A stretch of DNA of 55,810 nt. Source: Alphaproteobacteria bacterium. GTDB taxonomy: Bacteria; Pseudomonadota; Alphaproteobacteria; Micavibrionales; Micavibrionaceae. The position numbers and the translations under genes were made by a program. The notes beneath the pieces were generated by a model, which did no database searches, had not been told where the DNA came from, and saw only the letters and a list, made by a program, of their open reading frames with translations. Shown here one piece after another: positions 1 through 9,817 of this stretch. Location: contig QKCR01000088.1 in NCBI GenBank assembly GCA_003245575.1, positions 1 to 55,810 of the forward strand. The letters are read 5' to 3'. Within the stretch, counting starts at the first letter, position 1; each line of letters opens with the position of its first letter.

Positions 1-1513
1 AATCAAAAGAGATATTTGAAAGTGTGAGGCCCTTGTCCTGTGCGCCCATAATAGAAAGTTGACCTTTTGCAAGTGTGCCGTCTTCGTTCACAGGCTGGAA
101 CGTCAAATGTGATGGACTATTGGTCGTTGCAATTTTCCAAGGGGAGATTTGCGGAAGAGGTAATGTACCCGCGAGATTTTGGAATAGAAATCCGCCGAAA
201 TCACCTTCAAGATTATTCAGGGAAATTTTTACCGGCCCGCGAACCGCAAATGGCTCGTTAGCCTTCAAAGAAACATGGCCTTCACCACTAATATCAAGAG
301 ATCCATTCGTCAGGTTCAAACCGATTTCGGATTGAAGAGGGAAAAGAGAGGATAGGGCAGCGGCTTCAATCTTTGAAGGAAAAACATCGACAAACAATTC
401 ATCCTGCTCAGGCGCATAAGAAAGCGTGCCTGTGACTTTTGCTGACCTGTTCTTTCCCGCTAATACGGCCCAAGCAGATTTTTTGACAACCTGCTTAAAA
501 ATATCTTTGGGCAAAGCCGCCTGCAAAGTCAGTGGGGAGATCCCTGAAATCCATGTCTTGGTCGTAGGATCAATCTCGTCGCTAATAAGAGAAATAAGAT
601 CAGGAGCTGTCTTGGAATCAATGGTAAGCTCGAATTGCTCCGGTGGAGACGTATTCCATCGACCGACAACTGAAATATCAGGGTGTCCGGCAGGAGATGT
701 TTTGAAATAAACAGGTTCACTCTTCGATGTATCAATCGCAATATCAACATTCTGTAACAAGGCATTTAATGTTTTGATACTGCCCGCCCGAATTTGCCCC
801 TCTATAATCGAAGGATGATCTTTCGAAGAGGTGTAAGAGCCTTTTCCCGAAAGGCGTGTGGCTTGAAAACCGGGAAGCTCTACACGCCCCTCCAGTAATT
901 CGGAAGACAAAGAAAACGATCCGTCAGATGCAACTTGGCCTTTCCCGTCAATTTGGAAAGACAAAAGCTTTTGTTCGGACCATGTTGAAAAACTAATTGT
1001 CTGGGAATGATCTTCCCTAGCTTCCACATGGGCTTTGGCTTCAATTCTGAAATCACCTTGTGGTGTATCCAGATCAAATGTCAGACCCTGCAAAAATAAA
1101 GACCGAAATGGCAAATCTGCCTTACCGTCACCAGTTGAAGTGGGAAGGGTTGCATCCCAACCGGCAACACGGAATTTTCCGCTCTCGTCAATTTCACCCA
1201 TCAGGGAAATATCTTTGACGGATAAGGAATCAATTTGACGCTTCAGAAGAAGATCACTCCAATTGAGCGTAACACTAATCTGGTCAACAGTGCTGAAATC
1301 GTTCGCATCAAGGGCTATATGGTCGATGATGAGGCCACTCGGTGTGAACTGCAGAATACCGACACGGGCTTGTGGAAATCCCGAACTGCGAATTTGGGTC
1401 TGGATCAGGGCCTTCGCCCAAAAAGCCGATCCGAAAACACCCGCACCGACACACACGCCAAGCGCGGTCGAGATGAGCAAAACTTTACGGATTCGTCCCT
1501 TCTTCCGAGCCAC
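1..1513 (-). CDS. YdbH/AsmA-like envelope protein, N-terminal part (runs off window)
   Basis: An uninterrupted minus-strand frame of about 504 codons that leaves the window on its 3' side, so the C-terminus is missing. It starts with GTG at 1513, with AGGAG seven bases upstream, 13 bases after the parE stop. The protein begins MARKKGRIRK and then has one hydrophobic segment (about residues 8-30), as expected for an inner-membrane anchor with a large periplasmic domain. The rest is repetitive beta-rich sequence with phrases such as LTLSNISFD, typical of YdbH/AsmA-type proteins thought to bridge the envelope for phospholipid transport. The family call comes from overall style, not a diagnostic motif. 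Position directly behind parE suggests co-transcription. Confidence 0.6.
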   Translation of the reverse strand, partial: MARKKGRIRKVLLISTALGVCVGAGVFGSAFWAKALIQTQIRSSGFPQARVGILQFTPSGLIIDHIALDANDFSTVDQISVTLNWSDLLLKRQIDSLSVKDISLMGEIDESGKFRVAGWDATLPTSTGDGKADLPFRSLFLQGLTFDLDTPQGDFRIEAKAHVEAREDHSQTISFSTWSEQKLLSFQIDGKGQVASDGSFSLSSELLEGRVELPGFQATRLSGKGSYTSSKDHPSIIEGQIRAGSIKTLNALLQNVDIAIDTSKSEPVYFKTSPAGHPDISVVGRWNTSPPEQFELTIDSKTAPDLISLISDEIDPTTKTWISGISPLTLQAALPKDIFKQVVKKSAWAVLAGKNRSAKVTGTLSYAPEQDELFVDVFPSKIEAAALSSLFPLQSEIGLNLTNGSLDISGEGHVSLKANEPFAVRGPVKISLNNLEGDFGGFLFQNLAGTLPLPQISPWKIATTNSPSHLTFQPVNEDGTLAKGQLSIMGAQDKGLTLSNISFD

Positions 1514-1526
1514 ACCCGCGCTCCTG

Positions 1527-3539
1527 TTAAATGTCGATGTTATCGACAAACGTCGCATTCTGCTGGATAAAGTCAAATCGGGCCTCTGCATTCTTACCCA
1601 TCAGCTTGGTAACCAGATCATCAAGATCAGGATTACCCGCAGCTTCACCGGGAGATAGAAGTTCAGCCGCTTCGGCCGCATCTCGTAGGCTGACACGGAT
1701 CAACGTCCGGCTGTTCGGATCCATCGTTGTCTCTTTCAACTGCTTGGCAGGCATCTCTCCCAAACCTTTAAAGCGGGAAATCTCGACCTTGCTCTTGCCC
1801 TTGAAAGTGGTTTTCAACAGCTCGTCTTTATGGGCATCATCCATCGCATAAGCGCTGAGTGTGCCTGCTGTCAGGCGATACAAAGGAGGCTGAGCAAGAT
1901 ACAAGTGGCCTTTGGCAACCAAATCAGGCATCTGCGTATAGAACATAGTCATCAAAAGAGCCGCAATGTGCGCACCGTCAACGTCCGCATCTGTCATGAT
2001 GATGACGCGTTCATAGCGCAAATTCTTGAGAGAAAATCCTGACCCCAGACCGCAACCCAAAGCCTGAGCCAAATCCTGAATCTCTTGGTTGTCGCGGATT
2101 TTATCACGCGTAGCACTCACGACGTTCAAGATTTTACCACGCAGAGGAAGAATAGCTTGTGTCTCACGGTTACGACCCTGTTTTGCAGATCCGCCCGCGC
2201 TGTCACCTTCCACAATAAAAAGTTCAGTGCCTTCGGCAGAATTGCGGGAACAGTCAGCCAATTTACCCGGCAAGCGCAGACGGCGTGTCGGTGTCTTGCG
2301 CGACATTTCCTTTTCGTCCTTACGACGCTTGCGCTCTTCTGCCTTGTTAATGAAGAAGTCAAGCAAGGATGTGGAACGGGCAGGGTCACTGGTTAGCCAG
2401 TGATCGAAATAATCTTTAAGAGCGTTGTCAACCAAACGGGTGACTTCGGCAGTCGCCAGCTTGTCTTTTGTCTGCCCTTGGAATTGCGGATCACGAATAA
2501 AGACGGACAGCATAATAGCCGCGCCGTTCAACACGTCATCAGCTTGAATTTGTCCGGCTTTTTTATTGCCTGTCAAATCACCATACCCCTTCAAGCCACG
2601 CACCATCATGGTGCGGAGACCTGCTTCATGTGTTCCGCCTTGCGGCGTAGGAACGGTGTTACAGTAAGACTTGGTAAAGCCGTCATCTTCAGCAAACCAT
2701 GCAATCGCGCATTCTACGCGACCGGCACCGTCAGCCAAATCTGCTGTACAGTGGAATGGATCAGGGACAAGTGTTTCTTGTTCTGCTGTGACGGTAACCA
2801 GATAATCCATCAAGCCGTTAGGGAAGTGGAAACTGGCCTGAGAAGGTGTCTTGCTGTCACTTGGCAGAATTTCAGGATCGCAAGACCATTTGATCTCGAC
2901 GCCGCGGAACAAATAAGCTTTCGAACGGGCCAGATCGTGAATGCGACGAGCAGAAAATTTCTGGGCACTAAAAATTTCGGGGTCAGGGTGGAATGTAACA
3001 CTGGTTCCGCGTTTGCCTTTAGGTGCTTTCCCCAGCGTTTGCAGTTTGGATGTGACCAGACCTTTTGAAAATTCCTGACGATAATGTGTGCCGTCGCGAA
3101 CAACATCAACACTCATCACATCGGAAAGGGCGTTCACAACGGAAATACCAACCCCGTGCAACCCGCCGGATGTTTCATAAGCCTTATTCGAAAATTTACC
3201 ACCGGAGTGCAGAACAGTCAGAATAACTTCCAACGCCGATTTCTTTGGATATTTCGGATGGGGGTCGACAGGAATACCGCGACCATTATCGGAAATGGTG
3301 ACGCTGTTATCTTTGGATAGGTGGATTTGAATAAGATTCGCATGGCCTGCGACGGCTTCATCCATCGAGTTATCAAGAATCTCGTTAACCAAATGGTGCA
3401 TAGCCGCATCATCTGTACCGCCAATATACATCCCCGGACGACGTCTGACCGGTTCAAGACCTTCTAAAACCTCAATATCTTCAGCATTATAGCTGGGAGT
3501 AGAAGTCTTCTTTTTCGCATTCGAAAACAAATCGCTCAT
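1527..3539 (-). CDS. parE: DNA topoisomerase IV subunit B
   Basis: ATPase subunit of topoisomerase IV, which decatenates daughter chromosomes together with ParC (not in this window). At 670 residues it has the GHKL ATPase motifs RRRPGMYIGG (32-41), EILDN (53-57), DNGRGIP (84-90) and GGLHGVG (125-131). The QTK loop is at 354-360, and the TOPRIM domain shows EGDSAGG (444-450) and DADVDG (517-522). It lacks the extra C-terminal domain material of the 818-residue gyrB at 34.7 kb, and DGAHIAALL after the TOPRIM aspartates is ParE-like, which separates the two paralogues. It is divergent from the secreted protein at 3.6 kb. Confidence 0.95.
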   Translation of the reverse strand: MSDLFSNAKKKTSTPSYNAEDIEVLEGLEPVRRRPGMYIGGTDDAAMHHLVNEILDNSMDEAVAGHANLIQIHLSKDNSVTISDNGRGIPVDPHPKYPKKSALEVILTVLHSGGKFSNKAYETSGGLHGVGISVVNALSDVMSVDVVRDGTHYRQEFSKGLVTSKLQTLGKAPKGKRGTSVTFHPDPEIFSAQKFSARRIHDLARSKAYLFRGVEIKWSCDPEILPSDSKTPSQASFHFPNGLMDYLVTVTAEQETLVPDPFHCTADLADGAGRVECAIAWFAEDDGFTKSYCNTVPTPQGGTHEAGLRTMMVRGLKGYGDLTGNKKAGQIQADDVLNGAAIMLSVFIRDPQFQGQTKDKLATAEVTRLVDNALKDYFDHWLTSDPARSTSLLDFFINKAEERKRRKDEKEMSRKTPTRRLRLPGKLADCSRNSAEGTELFIVEGDSAGGSAKQGRNRETQAILPLRGKILNVVSATRDKIRDNQEIQDLAQALGCGLGSGFSLKNLRYERVIIMTDADVDGAHIAALLMTMFYTQMPDLVAKGHLYLAQPPLYRLTAGTLSAYAMDDAHKDELLKTTFKGKSKVEISRFKGLGEMPAKQLKETTMDPNSRTLIRVSLRDAAEAAELLSPGEAAGNPDLDDLVTKLMGKNAEARFDFIQQNATFVDNIDI

Positions 3540-3554
3540 AATTATTAACTTTTT

Positions 3555-3563
3555 TGGTATAAT
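3555..3563 (+). promoter_or_regulatory. Extended -10 promoter for the secreted protein at 3630
   Basis: The sequence TGGTATAAT is a perfect extended -10 element (TGnTATAAT) in the parE-divergent gap. No good -35 is present at the right distance, which is acceptable for extended -10 promoters. Transcription would begin near 3570, downstream of the first possible GTG at 3567, and this favours the GTG at 3630 as the true start. Confidence 0.45.
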
Positions 3564-3629
3564 AATGTGGTTGGGGCGGTATCAGAGCACAGAACGCCTC
3601 TAAAAACAACAATCGGCGAGGCTCTAATA

Positions 3630-4907
3630 GTGTTTTATAGACAAAAGCTTTTGTTTTTATCCGCGCTCCTTTTGGGGGTCTGCACCATCGCATCACCATC
3701 CGAGGCCTATCTGAGGCTGGATCAGGTCCCACCCTTAATTTATGATATGGAAAAAACTACAGATGAACTCAGTAAAGAGATGGAAGTTCATCAGGAAAAA
3801 CCGTTTGGTGATGAAACACTGTCCATGGAGGTTACGTTGCCGATCGGGTGGCATCGGTATGAAACCGAAACTCTTCAGGAAGAGCAGGATGATAAAAAAG
3901 GTCTCGTAGATGGCCTGAGTAAGAAGAGCTATCAGATTGAAAAGGGCGGAGACATCTTCCGGATGCTGGTCCGGTATTCGACGCCGCCAAGAATTCAACG
4001 TCGTTCGGAATTTCGTGTCAGAAGCATTGAAATCAGTTCTCTGATTTCTCTTGAGAACTGGTTCACGGAATTGATTTTACAAATGGGATTTTCTCCGGAG
4101 GGTCTCAACAAAATATCCGAAGATCGTCTCGAAGCTCAATATACGATTTTCGAATATGGAGAACCGATGGTCACGCGCGCTGTCATCACCCGCAGCGGAA
4201 ATAAAATTATTATCGCAGAATATATGGTCCATCAGGAAAACTATAATCGCGAAAAAGATCAGCAAATATACGCAATGAAGCAGTTCAAAATGTTGGATCC
4301 TCGTGAGGATCTGCCGATTGCTTTGAACACCTATCCGTTTGTTGACATCGCAAAGTTCCAGTACCCGCAGAACTGGCTGCTGTATACGCCAGGTATCACG
4401 ACGATTGAGCGTATGGAAGCATCAATTATCAACCTGCGCGGTATGTCGGAAGACCAGTATAGCAACAAGTATTCACGAATCCAGATGAACGGTCGTGTGG
4501 ATGTTTCCGTGGTCTACAAAGGTGAGGGTGTTACCGTCGAAAGCGAGATGGGATTGATCGGACAGGCATTGAAAGACAATGGTTTGGTGCTTTCGGACAG
4601 GATTGATCTGGATAAAGATTTCAAGGTACATGAAAAAATCTCAAAATCTTCCGTCAATGTCTATCACATCATTCCGCCTGTTTCGACGGAAATGAAAACA
4701 AACCTCTTTAGTAGATCAAAAGCCGTTAACAACAAACTGGCCGATTACGAATACTGGATTGGTATTCTTGAAACGCCGGGCCGCTATTATTTTGTAAGGC
4801 TGTTGACGATCGGTCGGGATGAAGACTTCAGAGCGTGGGCCGAAAACACGGAAGTGTTCAGGGTTCTTCTGGGAAGTATCTCGCCTGTGAATGACGATAT
4901 TCACTAA
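3630..4907 (+). CDS. Secreted protein of unknown function
   Basis: I do not recognise the family. The chosen GTG at 3630 has GGCGAGG about eight bases upstream and yields a good signal peptide: VFYRQK, a hydrophobic stretch, then a likely cleavage after PSEA. A longer frame opens at GTG 3567 but would put a polar extension before the signal and lies upstream of the predicted transcription start. The mature part, about 400 residues, has no membrane segments and many charged residues. It contains two apparently related regions, each with a phrase about a wet-lab-neutral amphipathic beta pattern (for example around YPQNWLLYTPG), so it may be two copies of a periplasmic fold. It is followed at once by a strong terminator. 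Function unknown. Confidence 0.8.
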   Translation: MFYRQKLLFLSALLLGVCTIASPSEAYLRLDQVPPLIYDMEKTTDELSKEMEVHQEKPFGDETLSMEVTLPIGWHRYETETLQEEQDDKKGLVDGLSKKSYQIEKGGDIFRMLVRYSTPPRIQRRSEFRVRSIEISSLISLENWFTELILQMGFSPEGLNKISEDRLEAQYTIFEYGEPMVTRAVITRSGNKIIIAEYMVHQENYNREKDQQIYAMKQFKMLDPREDLPIALNTYPFVDIAKFQYPQNWLLYTPGITTIERMEASIINLRGMSEDQYSNKYSRIQMNGRVDVSVVYKGEGVTVESEMGLIGQALKDNGLVLSDRIDLDKDFKVHEKISKSSVNVYHIIPPVSTEMKTNLFSRSKAVNNKLADYEYWIGILETPGRYYFVRLLTIGRDEDFRAWAENTEVFRVLLGSISPVNDDIH

Positions 4908-4911
4908 TAAC

Positions 4912-4937
4912 AAAAGCCTCCCGCGGGAGGCTTTTTT
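4912..4937. terminator. Bidirectional rho-independent terminator
   Basis: A GC-rich stem, AAGCCTCCCG/CGGGAGGCTT, is flanked by A and T runs on both sides. It sits in the 36-base gap between two convergent genes (the secreted protein and der), so it can stop transcription from both. Confidence 0.9.
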
Positions 4938-4943
4938 GTATCT

Positions 4944-6404
4944 CTATTTTGCAAACGGGTTTTTACTTTTTCTCAGCAATAACCGGATCGGAACGCCACT
5001 AAGCCCGTAATCTTCTCTCAACCCGTTAATCAAATACCGTTTATACGTTGCCGGCAGATCATCGGGCTTAGATACCCACATGGCAAATGTCGGAGGGCGT
5101 GTATTAATCTGGGACATATAGCGCAAGCGGTTCGGGCGTCCGCCAACCAATGGTGGAGGGTATTGCGAAACTTTGGATTCCAGCCATTTGTTGATCTTCC
5201 ATGTGGAGACACGTTTGTTCCAGATTTTATAAGCCTCAATACCGGCTTCCATCAAGCGATCAAGATTTTGTTCGCGCAGGGCAGACATTGTCACAAACGG
5301 AATGTCGGGAATTTGAGCCAGGGAGTCGGCGAGAATATATTTAATCTCTTCCAACTTTTCATGACGATCTTGAACCATGTCCCATTTGTTAATCCCGATA
5401 ACAAGAATACGACCTTCGCGAATAACCAGATCAGCAATTTGCAAATCCTGTTTCTCGAGTGGGGCTTGCGCATCAATCAAGAGAAAAACAATTTGGGAAA
5501 GTCGAATAGCGCGAAGCGTATCATCAATCGCCATTTTCTCAAGCTTGGCGGTGATTTTCGATTTGCGGCGCAAACCTGCCGTATCGACCAGACGGAATTT
5601 CTGATTGCCCCATAACCAGTCAACAGCAATAGAATCACGGGTAAGCCCGGCTTCAGGGCCTGTAATCACGCGATCTTCTTGCAACAGGGCATTCATCAAA
5701 GTTGATTTTCCGGCATTCGGTCGACCGACCAATGCAATACGGATAGGTTTTTCGGATAGAACGCCGTCATCTTTTTGATCTGCTTCTTCAGCCGGCGCAG
5801 CCCCTTCCATGGTAGCGAAGTCGAATTCTTCATCGCCTTCCAATTGGTCCAGCTCTTCGTCGCTCCAGAATTTCTGACCGTCATCTTCGTCAATGGGCTT
5901 TTCTTCTTCTGTCGGGAAATGCGGCATGAGCTGGGTGTAAAGTTCGTCCATCCCGATACCATGCGCCGCTGAAAACGGAATAGGATCACCTAGACCCAAT
6001 CCATAAGCATCAGCGCGTGCCTGATCAACCAAGCTGTCTTGTTCGCATTTATTCACCAGCAAAAGAACCGGCTTTTTTTGTTTTCTGAGCCACTTTGCAA
6101 AATGTTCGTCCATCGGCGTAATGCCGGCGCGTCCGTCAATGACGAACAACACAACATCTGCACCGCCCAAAGCCAGTTCGGTTTGGCGACGCATACGGGC
6201 TTCCATGCTGTCATCGAATTTTTCTTCGAGACCGGCTGTGTCAATCAAACGAAGTTTTTTATCAAGAATACGGCCCTCGCATTCACGCCAATCGCGTGTA
6301 ACGCCGGGGGTGTCGTCGACAATAGCCATCTGCTTCCCTGTTAAACGGTTAAACAGGGTGGATTTTCCGACATTAGGTCGCCCGACAATGGCAAGGCTCA
6401 GCAT
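4944..6404 (-). CDS. der: Ribosome-assembly GTPase Der (EngA)
   Basis: Tandem-GTPase factor for 50S subunit maturation. There are two complete G domains, with P-loops GRPNVGKST at 8-16 and GRPNAGKST at about 227-235. Both have DTAGL switch motifs, and the base-recognition motifs are NKCE (domain 1) and NKWD (domain 2). A C-terminal KH-like domain ends in a basic tail, RLLLRKSKNPFAK. The two G domains are joined by an unusually acidic linker (about 165-215) rich in Asp and Glu. Length 486 is normal for the family. It lies downstream of bamB and yfgM in the same order as in enterobacteria. Confidence 0.96.
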   Translation of the reverse strand: MLSLAIVGRPNVGKSTLFNRLTGKQMAIVDDTPGVTRDWRECEGRILDKKLRLIDTAGLEEKFDDSMEARMRRQTELALGGADVVLFVIDGRAGITPMDEHFAKWLRKQKKPVLLLVNKCEQDSLVDQARADAYGLGLGDPIPFSAAHGIGMDELYTQLMPHFPTEEEKPIDEDDGQKFWSDEELDQLEGDEEFDFATMEGAAPAEEADQKDDGVLSEKPIRIALVGRPNAGKSTLMNALLQEDRVITGPEAGLTRDSIAVDWLWGNQKFRLVDTAGLRRKSKITAKLEKMAIDDTLRAIRLSQIVFLLIDAQAPLEKQDLQIADLVIREGRILVIGINKWDMVQDRHEKLEEIKYILADSLAQIPDIPFVTMSALREQNLDRLMEAGIEAYKIWNKRVSTWKINKWLESKVSQYPPPLVGGRPNRLRYMSQINTRPPTFAMWVSKPDDLPATYKRYLINGLREDYGLSGVPIRLLLRKSKNPFAK

Positions 6405-6433
6405 AATAAGAGTGTCTCATATAAAGTGTGTGA

Positions 6434-7801
6434 CTATTTCCAGGCGGAGAGCGTTCCGTCTTCACCAAGGAGATAGAGTGTTTCATTTGCAACGACAGGG
6501 GATACAGCAACTCGGGCTCCGGAGTCAAATTGTGCTGCTTTTTCACCTGTTTGAGGGTCGATAATATAGACCATTCCGTCAGGACCACACAGGAAAAGAC
6601 GCCCACCCGCCAAAAGCGGACCGTTCCAAAGCAAGGGATTGTGCGGAGTATCGGCTTTATCATCCTCGTTCAAGTAGCTATCCAGCGGTTTAACCCATGC
6701 CAAAGCACCGCTATCCCGCCCCAAGGCGATCAACTCGTAGTCCGAGGTAATCATAAAAATGCTGTTTCCTGCTACCCAAGGGGATTTTGCGCTTCCGATG
6801 TCGCGCTGCCAGACGCGGCGACCCGTACGTTGTTCAATTGCAACGACTTTACCGCTGTAATTGACCCCAAAAACGAGGTCTTTATCGAGAACGGGTAGGG
6901 CGGAAATATCAGGCAGGGAAGATGATCCGCCGCGCTGAACAAAAGATGACAAGTTCTCACTCCAGGCAACAGAGCCGTTTTCAACGCGTAATGCCATCAA
7001 TTCACCTGAGGAAAGGGGCGCAACGATAATATCGTTATTGGCAGCAGGACTTGCCGCGCCAACAATACCGGCAGCTTCACTCAAACCTTCATACTCCCAA
7101 CGCAATTTTCCGTCAGCAACACTAAAGGAAGATAATCTGTTATCTACAGTCAGGACGTAAACGGAATCTCCCAGAACGGTAGGCGCTGCACGAGAGGGGG
7201 AGGAAAGCACGGCTTTCCAGATTCTCTTGCCTTCTTTGAGGTCAAGGGCAAGCAACTCTCCATATCCTCCGGTCACAAACAGAATGTTTCCGGATATAGC
7301 CAATCCACCACCGATCACATCATCGCCCTCTTTTTTGGGACGAACAGATCTCTCCCATACGCGTTTTCCGGATGAAGCCGAGAACGCGCTGACGGTTGAA
7401 TCTGTATCAAGCGTATAAATGACACCGTTATAAAGAACGGGTTGGGCTACGAGAGGAATTTCATCAGAAGAACCTGACCCGATGTCCGTCGACCAGATTT
7501 TTTTCAAAGATCCCGTTCCCAGAGCAGGGTTTTGCATGCTGTGGTTCGGATATCCCCCGGCTTGTGGCCAATATTCGTTAGCCCAAGCTTGCGGGGCGAC
7601 AAATCCTTCACCGGAAAGTTCAGCATCTTTCGGTTCCAGATTTGTTTGAAGTTCGAGGATAGAAATGCGGTCACCCGGAAGAGGTTGCTTTTTATCTTCT
7701 CCTGAAAACCAGCTGCAGGAAGTCAGGGTCAAAACACTTAGCAAGGCAAGGGTAGAGACTTTTGACGCAGAACGGGAAGCGATAAAAAAACGACCGGTCA
7801 T
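6434..7801 (-). CDS. bamB: Outer-membrane assembly lipoprotein BamB-like (PQQ-repeat propeller)
   Basis: A 455-residue lipoprotein expected to be a periplasm-facing beta-propeller in the BAM complex that inserts outer-membrane proteins. The N-terminus has a basic region, a hydrophobic core and a lipobox ending LTSC near residue 29. Repeats of the PQQ type recur through the protein (for example ALDLKEGKRIWKA, ALRVENGSVAWSE, AIEQRTGRRVWQR), giving the eight-blade pattern. Its place between yfgM and der is the conserved BamB neighbourhood, which supports BamB over an unrelated PQQ-repeat enzyme. Codon spacing to yfgM is six bases, so they are probably co-transcribed. Confidence 0.88.
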   Translation of the reverse strand: MTGRFFIASRSASKVSTLALLSVLTLTSCSWFSGEDKKQPLPGDRISILELQTNLEPKDAELSGEGFVAPQAWANEYWPQAGGYPNHSMQNPALGTGSLKKIWSTDIGSGSSDEIPLVAQPVLYNGVIYTLDTDSTVSAFSASSGKRVWERSVRPKKEGDDVIGGGLAISGNILFVTGGYGELLALDLKEGKRIWKAVLSSPSRAAPTVLGDSVYVLTVDNRLSSFSVADGKLRWEYEGLSEAAGIVGAASPAANNDIIVAPLSSGELMALRVENGSVAWSENLSSFVQRGGSSSLPDISALPVLDKDLVFGVNYSGKVVAIEQRTGRRVWQRDIGSAKSPWVAGNSIFMITSDYELIALGRDSGALAWVKPLDSYLNEDDKADTPHNPLLWNGPLLAGGRLFLCGPDGMVYIIDPQTGEKAAQFDSGARVAVSPVVANETLYLLGEDGTLSAWK

Positions 7802-7807
7802 GGATAA

Positions 7808-8479
7808 TTACTCCGCTTTTGGTTCGGATGGTGCCAGTTTACTTTGGTAGACGTCTTGTAATGCCGTAACTTGGGCTTTCATGCTTGGGGGAAGGCGGGT
7901 ATCAGCAGACAGCAAGGCCAGATCCTCGAGGGCGCCTTTGTAATCAGCATCCTTATGGGCTTTAATCAAAGCAGAGATCATAAGGGCGCGTAGCTGCCAA
8001 ACGGAGTCTTTATTCTTTAAAACACTATCAAGTTCGGCCAAGAGGTCTGCGCTTTTGGCCTCCTTGTCCGCATCCAGTTGGATAGAGACTTTCTGAACAG
8101 TTGCCAGATCGCGCATGTCTTGTGGGAGAGACGAATCTTTCTGGATAGAGGAATACAAATCCATTGCTTCGCTCAACTTGCCGTCAACCAGCGCGAGGGA
8201 CGCTGCATTCATCGTTGAGAAGCCTTTGCCAGTGCCTTTCAGGTCCTTAGACGCAGTCAAAAGGGAATCAAATTGATCCTTACTTTGAAGAGCCTCGATA
8301 ATGGCTGTGGTTTGGGTTTCGGCTTGGTGATTTTTATAAGATGTCCAGCCCGAGTTAAAAGCTGTGCCGAGAACGATCAGGCCGATAGCGATAAGGACGG
8401 ACTTGCCGTGCTCTTGCCATAACTGAGCCATACGGTCGGCTTTCATCATTTCATCGACATCACGAAGAATATCACTCAT
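7808..8479 (-). CDS. yfgM: YfgM-like TPR membrane protein (SecYEG ancillary / periplasmic chaperone)
   Basis: A 223-residue bitopic membrane protein. A short cytoplasmic N-terminus (MSDILRDVDEMMKADR) is followed by one membrane segment at about 28-45 and a periplasmic alpha-helical domain with TPR-like pairs (tetratricopeptide_21 type). In E. coli the homologue associates with SecYEG and periplasmic chaperones. Identification rests on topology, length and the conserved yfgM-bamB-der order. A GGGAG ribosome site lies just upstream of the ATG. It is divergent from icd, and both promoters must lie in the 119-base gap. Confidence 0.82.
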   Translation of the reverse strand: MSDILRDVDEMMKADRMAQLWQEHGKSVLIAIGLIVLGTAFNSGWTSYKNHQAETQTTAIIEALQSKDQFDSLLTASKDLKGTGKGFSTMNAASLALVDGKLSEAMDLYSSIQKDSSLPQDMRDLATVQKVSIQLDADKEAKSADLLAELDSVLKNKDSVWQLRALMISALIKAHKDADYKGALEDLALLSADTRLPPSMKAQVTALQDVYQSKLAPSEPKAE

Positions 8480-8598
8480 TAGGGGACTCCCATAAAATAG
8501 TTGTAGTATGACCTCTTTAGCTCTTGAGGCTTTTCCTGTAAAGTGCAGGAATAAAATAATTAAGTATCATTTTCAGCTAAGTCGTTCAGAGGCAGCAC

Positions 8599-9813
8599 AT
8601 GTCAAAAATCAAAGTTCAGAACCCGATCGTTGAAATCGACGGAGATGAAATGACCCGCATTATATGGGGGTGGATCAAGGATCGTTTTATTCACCCATAT
8701 CTGGATATTGATCTGAGGTATTATGACTTATCTATCCAGAATAGGGATTTGACAGATGATCAGGTCACAATTGATGCCGCAAATGCCATTAAGACCCATC
8801 GGGTCGGCGTGAAATGCGCCACCATCACGCCGGACGAGGCCCGTGTTAAAGAATTTGGCCTCAAGAAAATGTGGAAATCACCAAACGGTACGATTCGTAA
8901 CATTCTGGATGGCACGGTTTTCCGCGAACCAATCATCTGTGCCAATATCCCGCGCTATGTTCCGGGGTGGACGTCCCCGATCATTATTGGTCGTCACGCG
9001 TTCGGTGATCAGTATAAGGCAACAGATTTCAAGGTTGCCGGAGCAGGGAAGTTAACCATGACCTTCACGCCTGCTGATGGCTCTGCCCCCCAAGAATTTG
9101 AAATATTTGACTTTAAAGGTCCTGGTGTTGCGATGGGGATGTATAATGTCGAAGCCTCGATTGAAGGTTTCGCGCGCGCCTGTTTCAATTACGCTACGGC
9201 ACGCAACAAGCCGCTATACATGTCAACCAAGAACACAATCCTCAAGGCATATGACGGTAAATTTATCGAAATATTTCAAAGGGTTTATGAGCAAGAATTT
9301 AAAGCTGAATTTGAAAAGCGCGGACTTTATTATGAGCACCGCCTGATTGACGATATGGTGGCTTTCGCCGTGAAGTCGAATGGCGGCATGGTTTGGGCCT
9401 GTAAAAACTACGATGGGGATGTCCAGTCGGATATTGTGGCCCAAGGGTTCGGGTCTTTGGGGTTGATGACTTCTGTTTTGCTGACACCGGACGGGCAGAT
9501 TGTTGAGGCTGAAGCAGCACATGGGACTGTCACACGTCACTACCGCCAATATCAAAAAGGCGAAAAAACCTCGACCAACCCAATCGCCTCTATTTTTGCG
9601 TGGACGCAAGGGCTGAAATACAGAGGACGGTTTGATAACACGCCCGAAGTTGTCGACTTTGCCGACAGACTGGAAAAGGCCTGTATCGAAACGGTGGAAA
9701 AAGGGGATATGACTAAGGATTTGGCCCTTCTCATCGGCAAGGATCAGAACTATTTGACAACCGAGGACTTTATGGACAAAGTCTCCGCCAATTTACAAAA
9801 AGTAATGGGATAA
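8599..9813 (+). CDS. icd: NADP-dependent isocitrate dehydrogenase
   Basis: TCA-cycle enzyme converting isocitrate to 2-oxoglutarate with NADP+. At 404 residues it is the homodimeric, eukaryote-like type usual in alphaproteobacteria. Recognisable sections are [13 protein letters not shown] near the N-terminus, the substrate-binding [19 protein letters not shown] region (about 94-112), metal-ligand aspartates in [13 protein letters not shown], and [12 protein letters not shown] near residue 308 for NADP binding. AGAGG precedes the ATG. The L,D-transpeptidase gene begins only four bases after its stop, so the two may share a transcript. Confidence 0.97.
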   Translation: MSKIKVQNPIVEIDGDEMTRIIWGWIKDRFIHPYLDIDLRYYDLSIQNRDLTDDQVTIDAANAIKTHRVGVKCATITPDEARVKEFGLKKMWKSPNGTIRNILDGTVFREPIICANIPRYVPGWTSPIIIGRHAFGDQYKATDFKVAGAGKLTMTFTPADGSAPQEFEIFDFKGPGVAMGMYNVEASIEGFARACFNYATARNKPLYMSTKNTILKAYDGKFIEIFQRVYEQEFKAEFEKRGLYYEHRLIDDMVAFAVKSNGGMVWACKNYDGDVQSDIVAQGFGSLGLMTSVLLTPDGQIVEAEAAHGTVTRHYRQYQKGEKTSTNPIASIFAWTQGLKYRGRFDNTPEVVDFADRLEKACIETVEKGDMTKDLALLIGKDQNYLTTEDFMDKVSANLQKVMG

Positions 9814-9817
9814 TCGT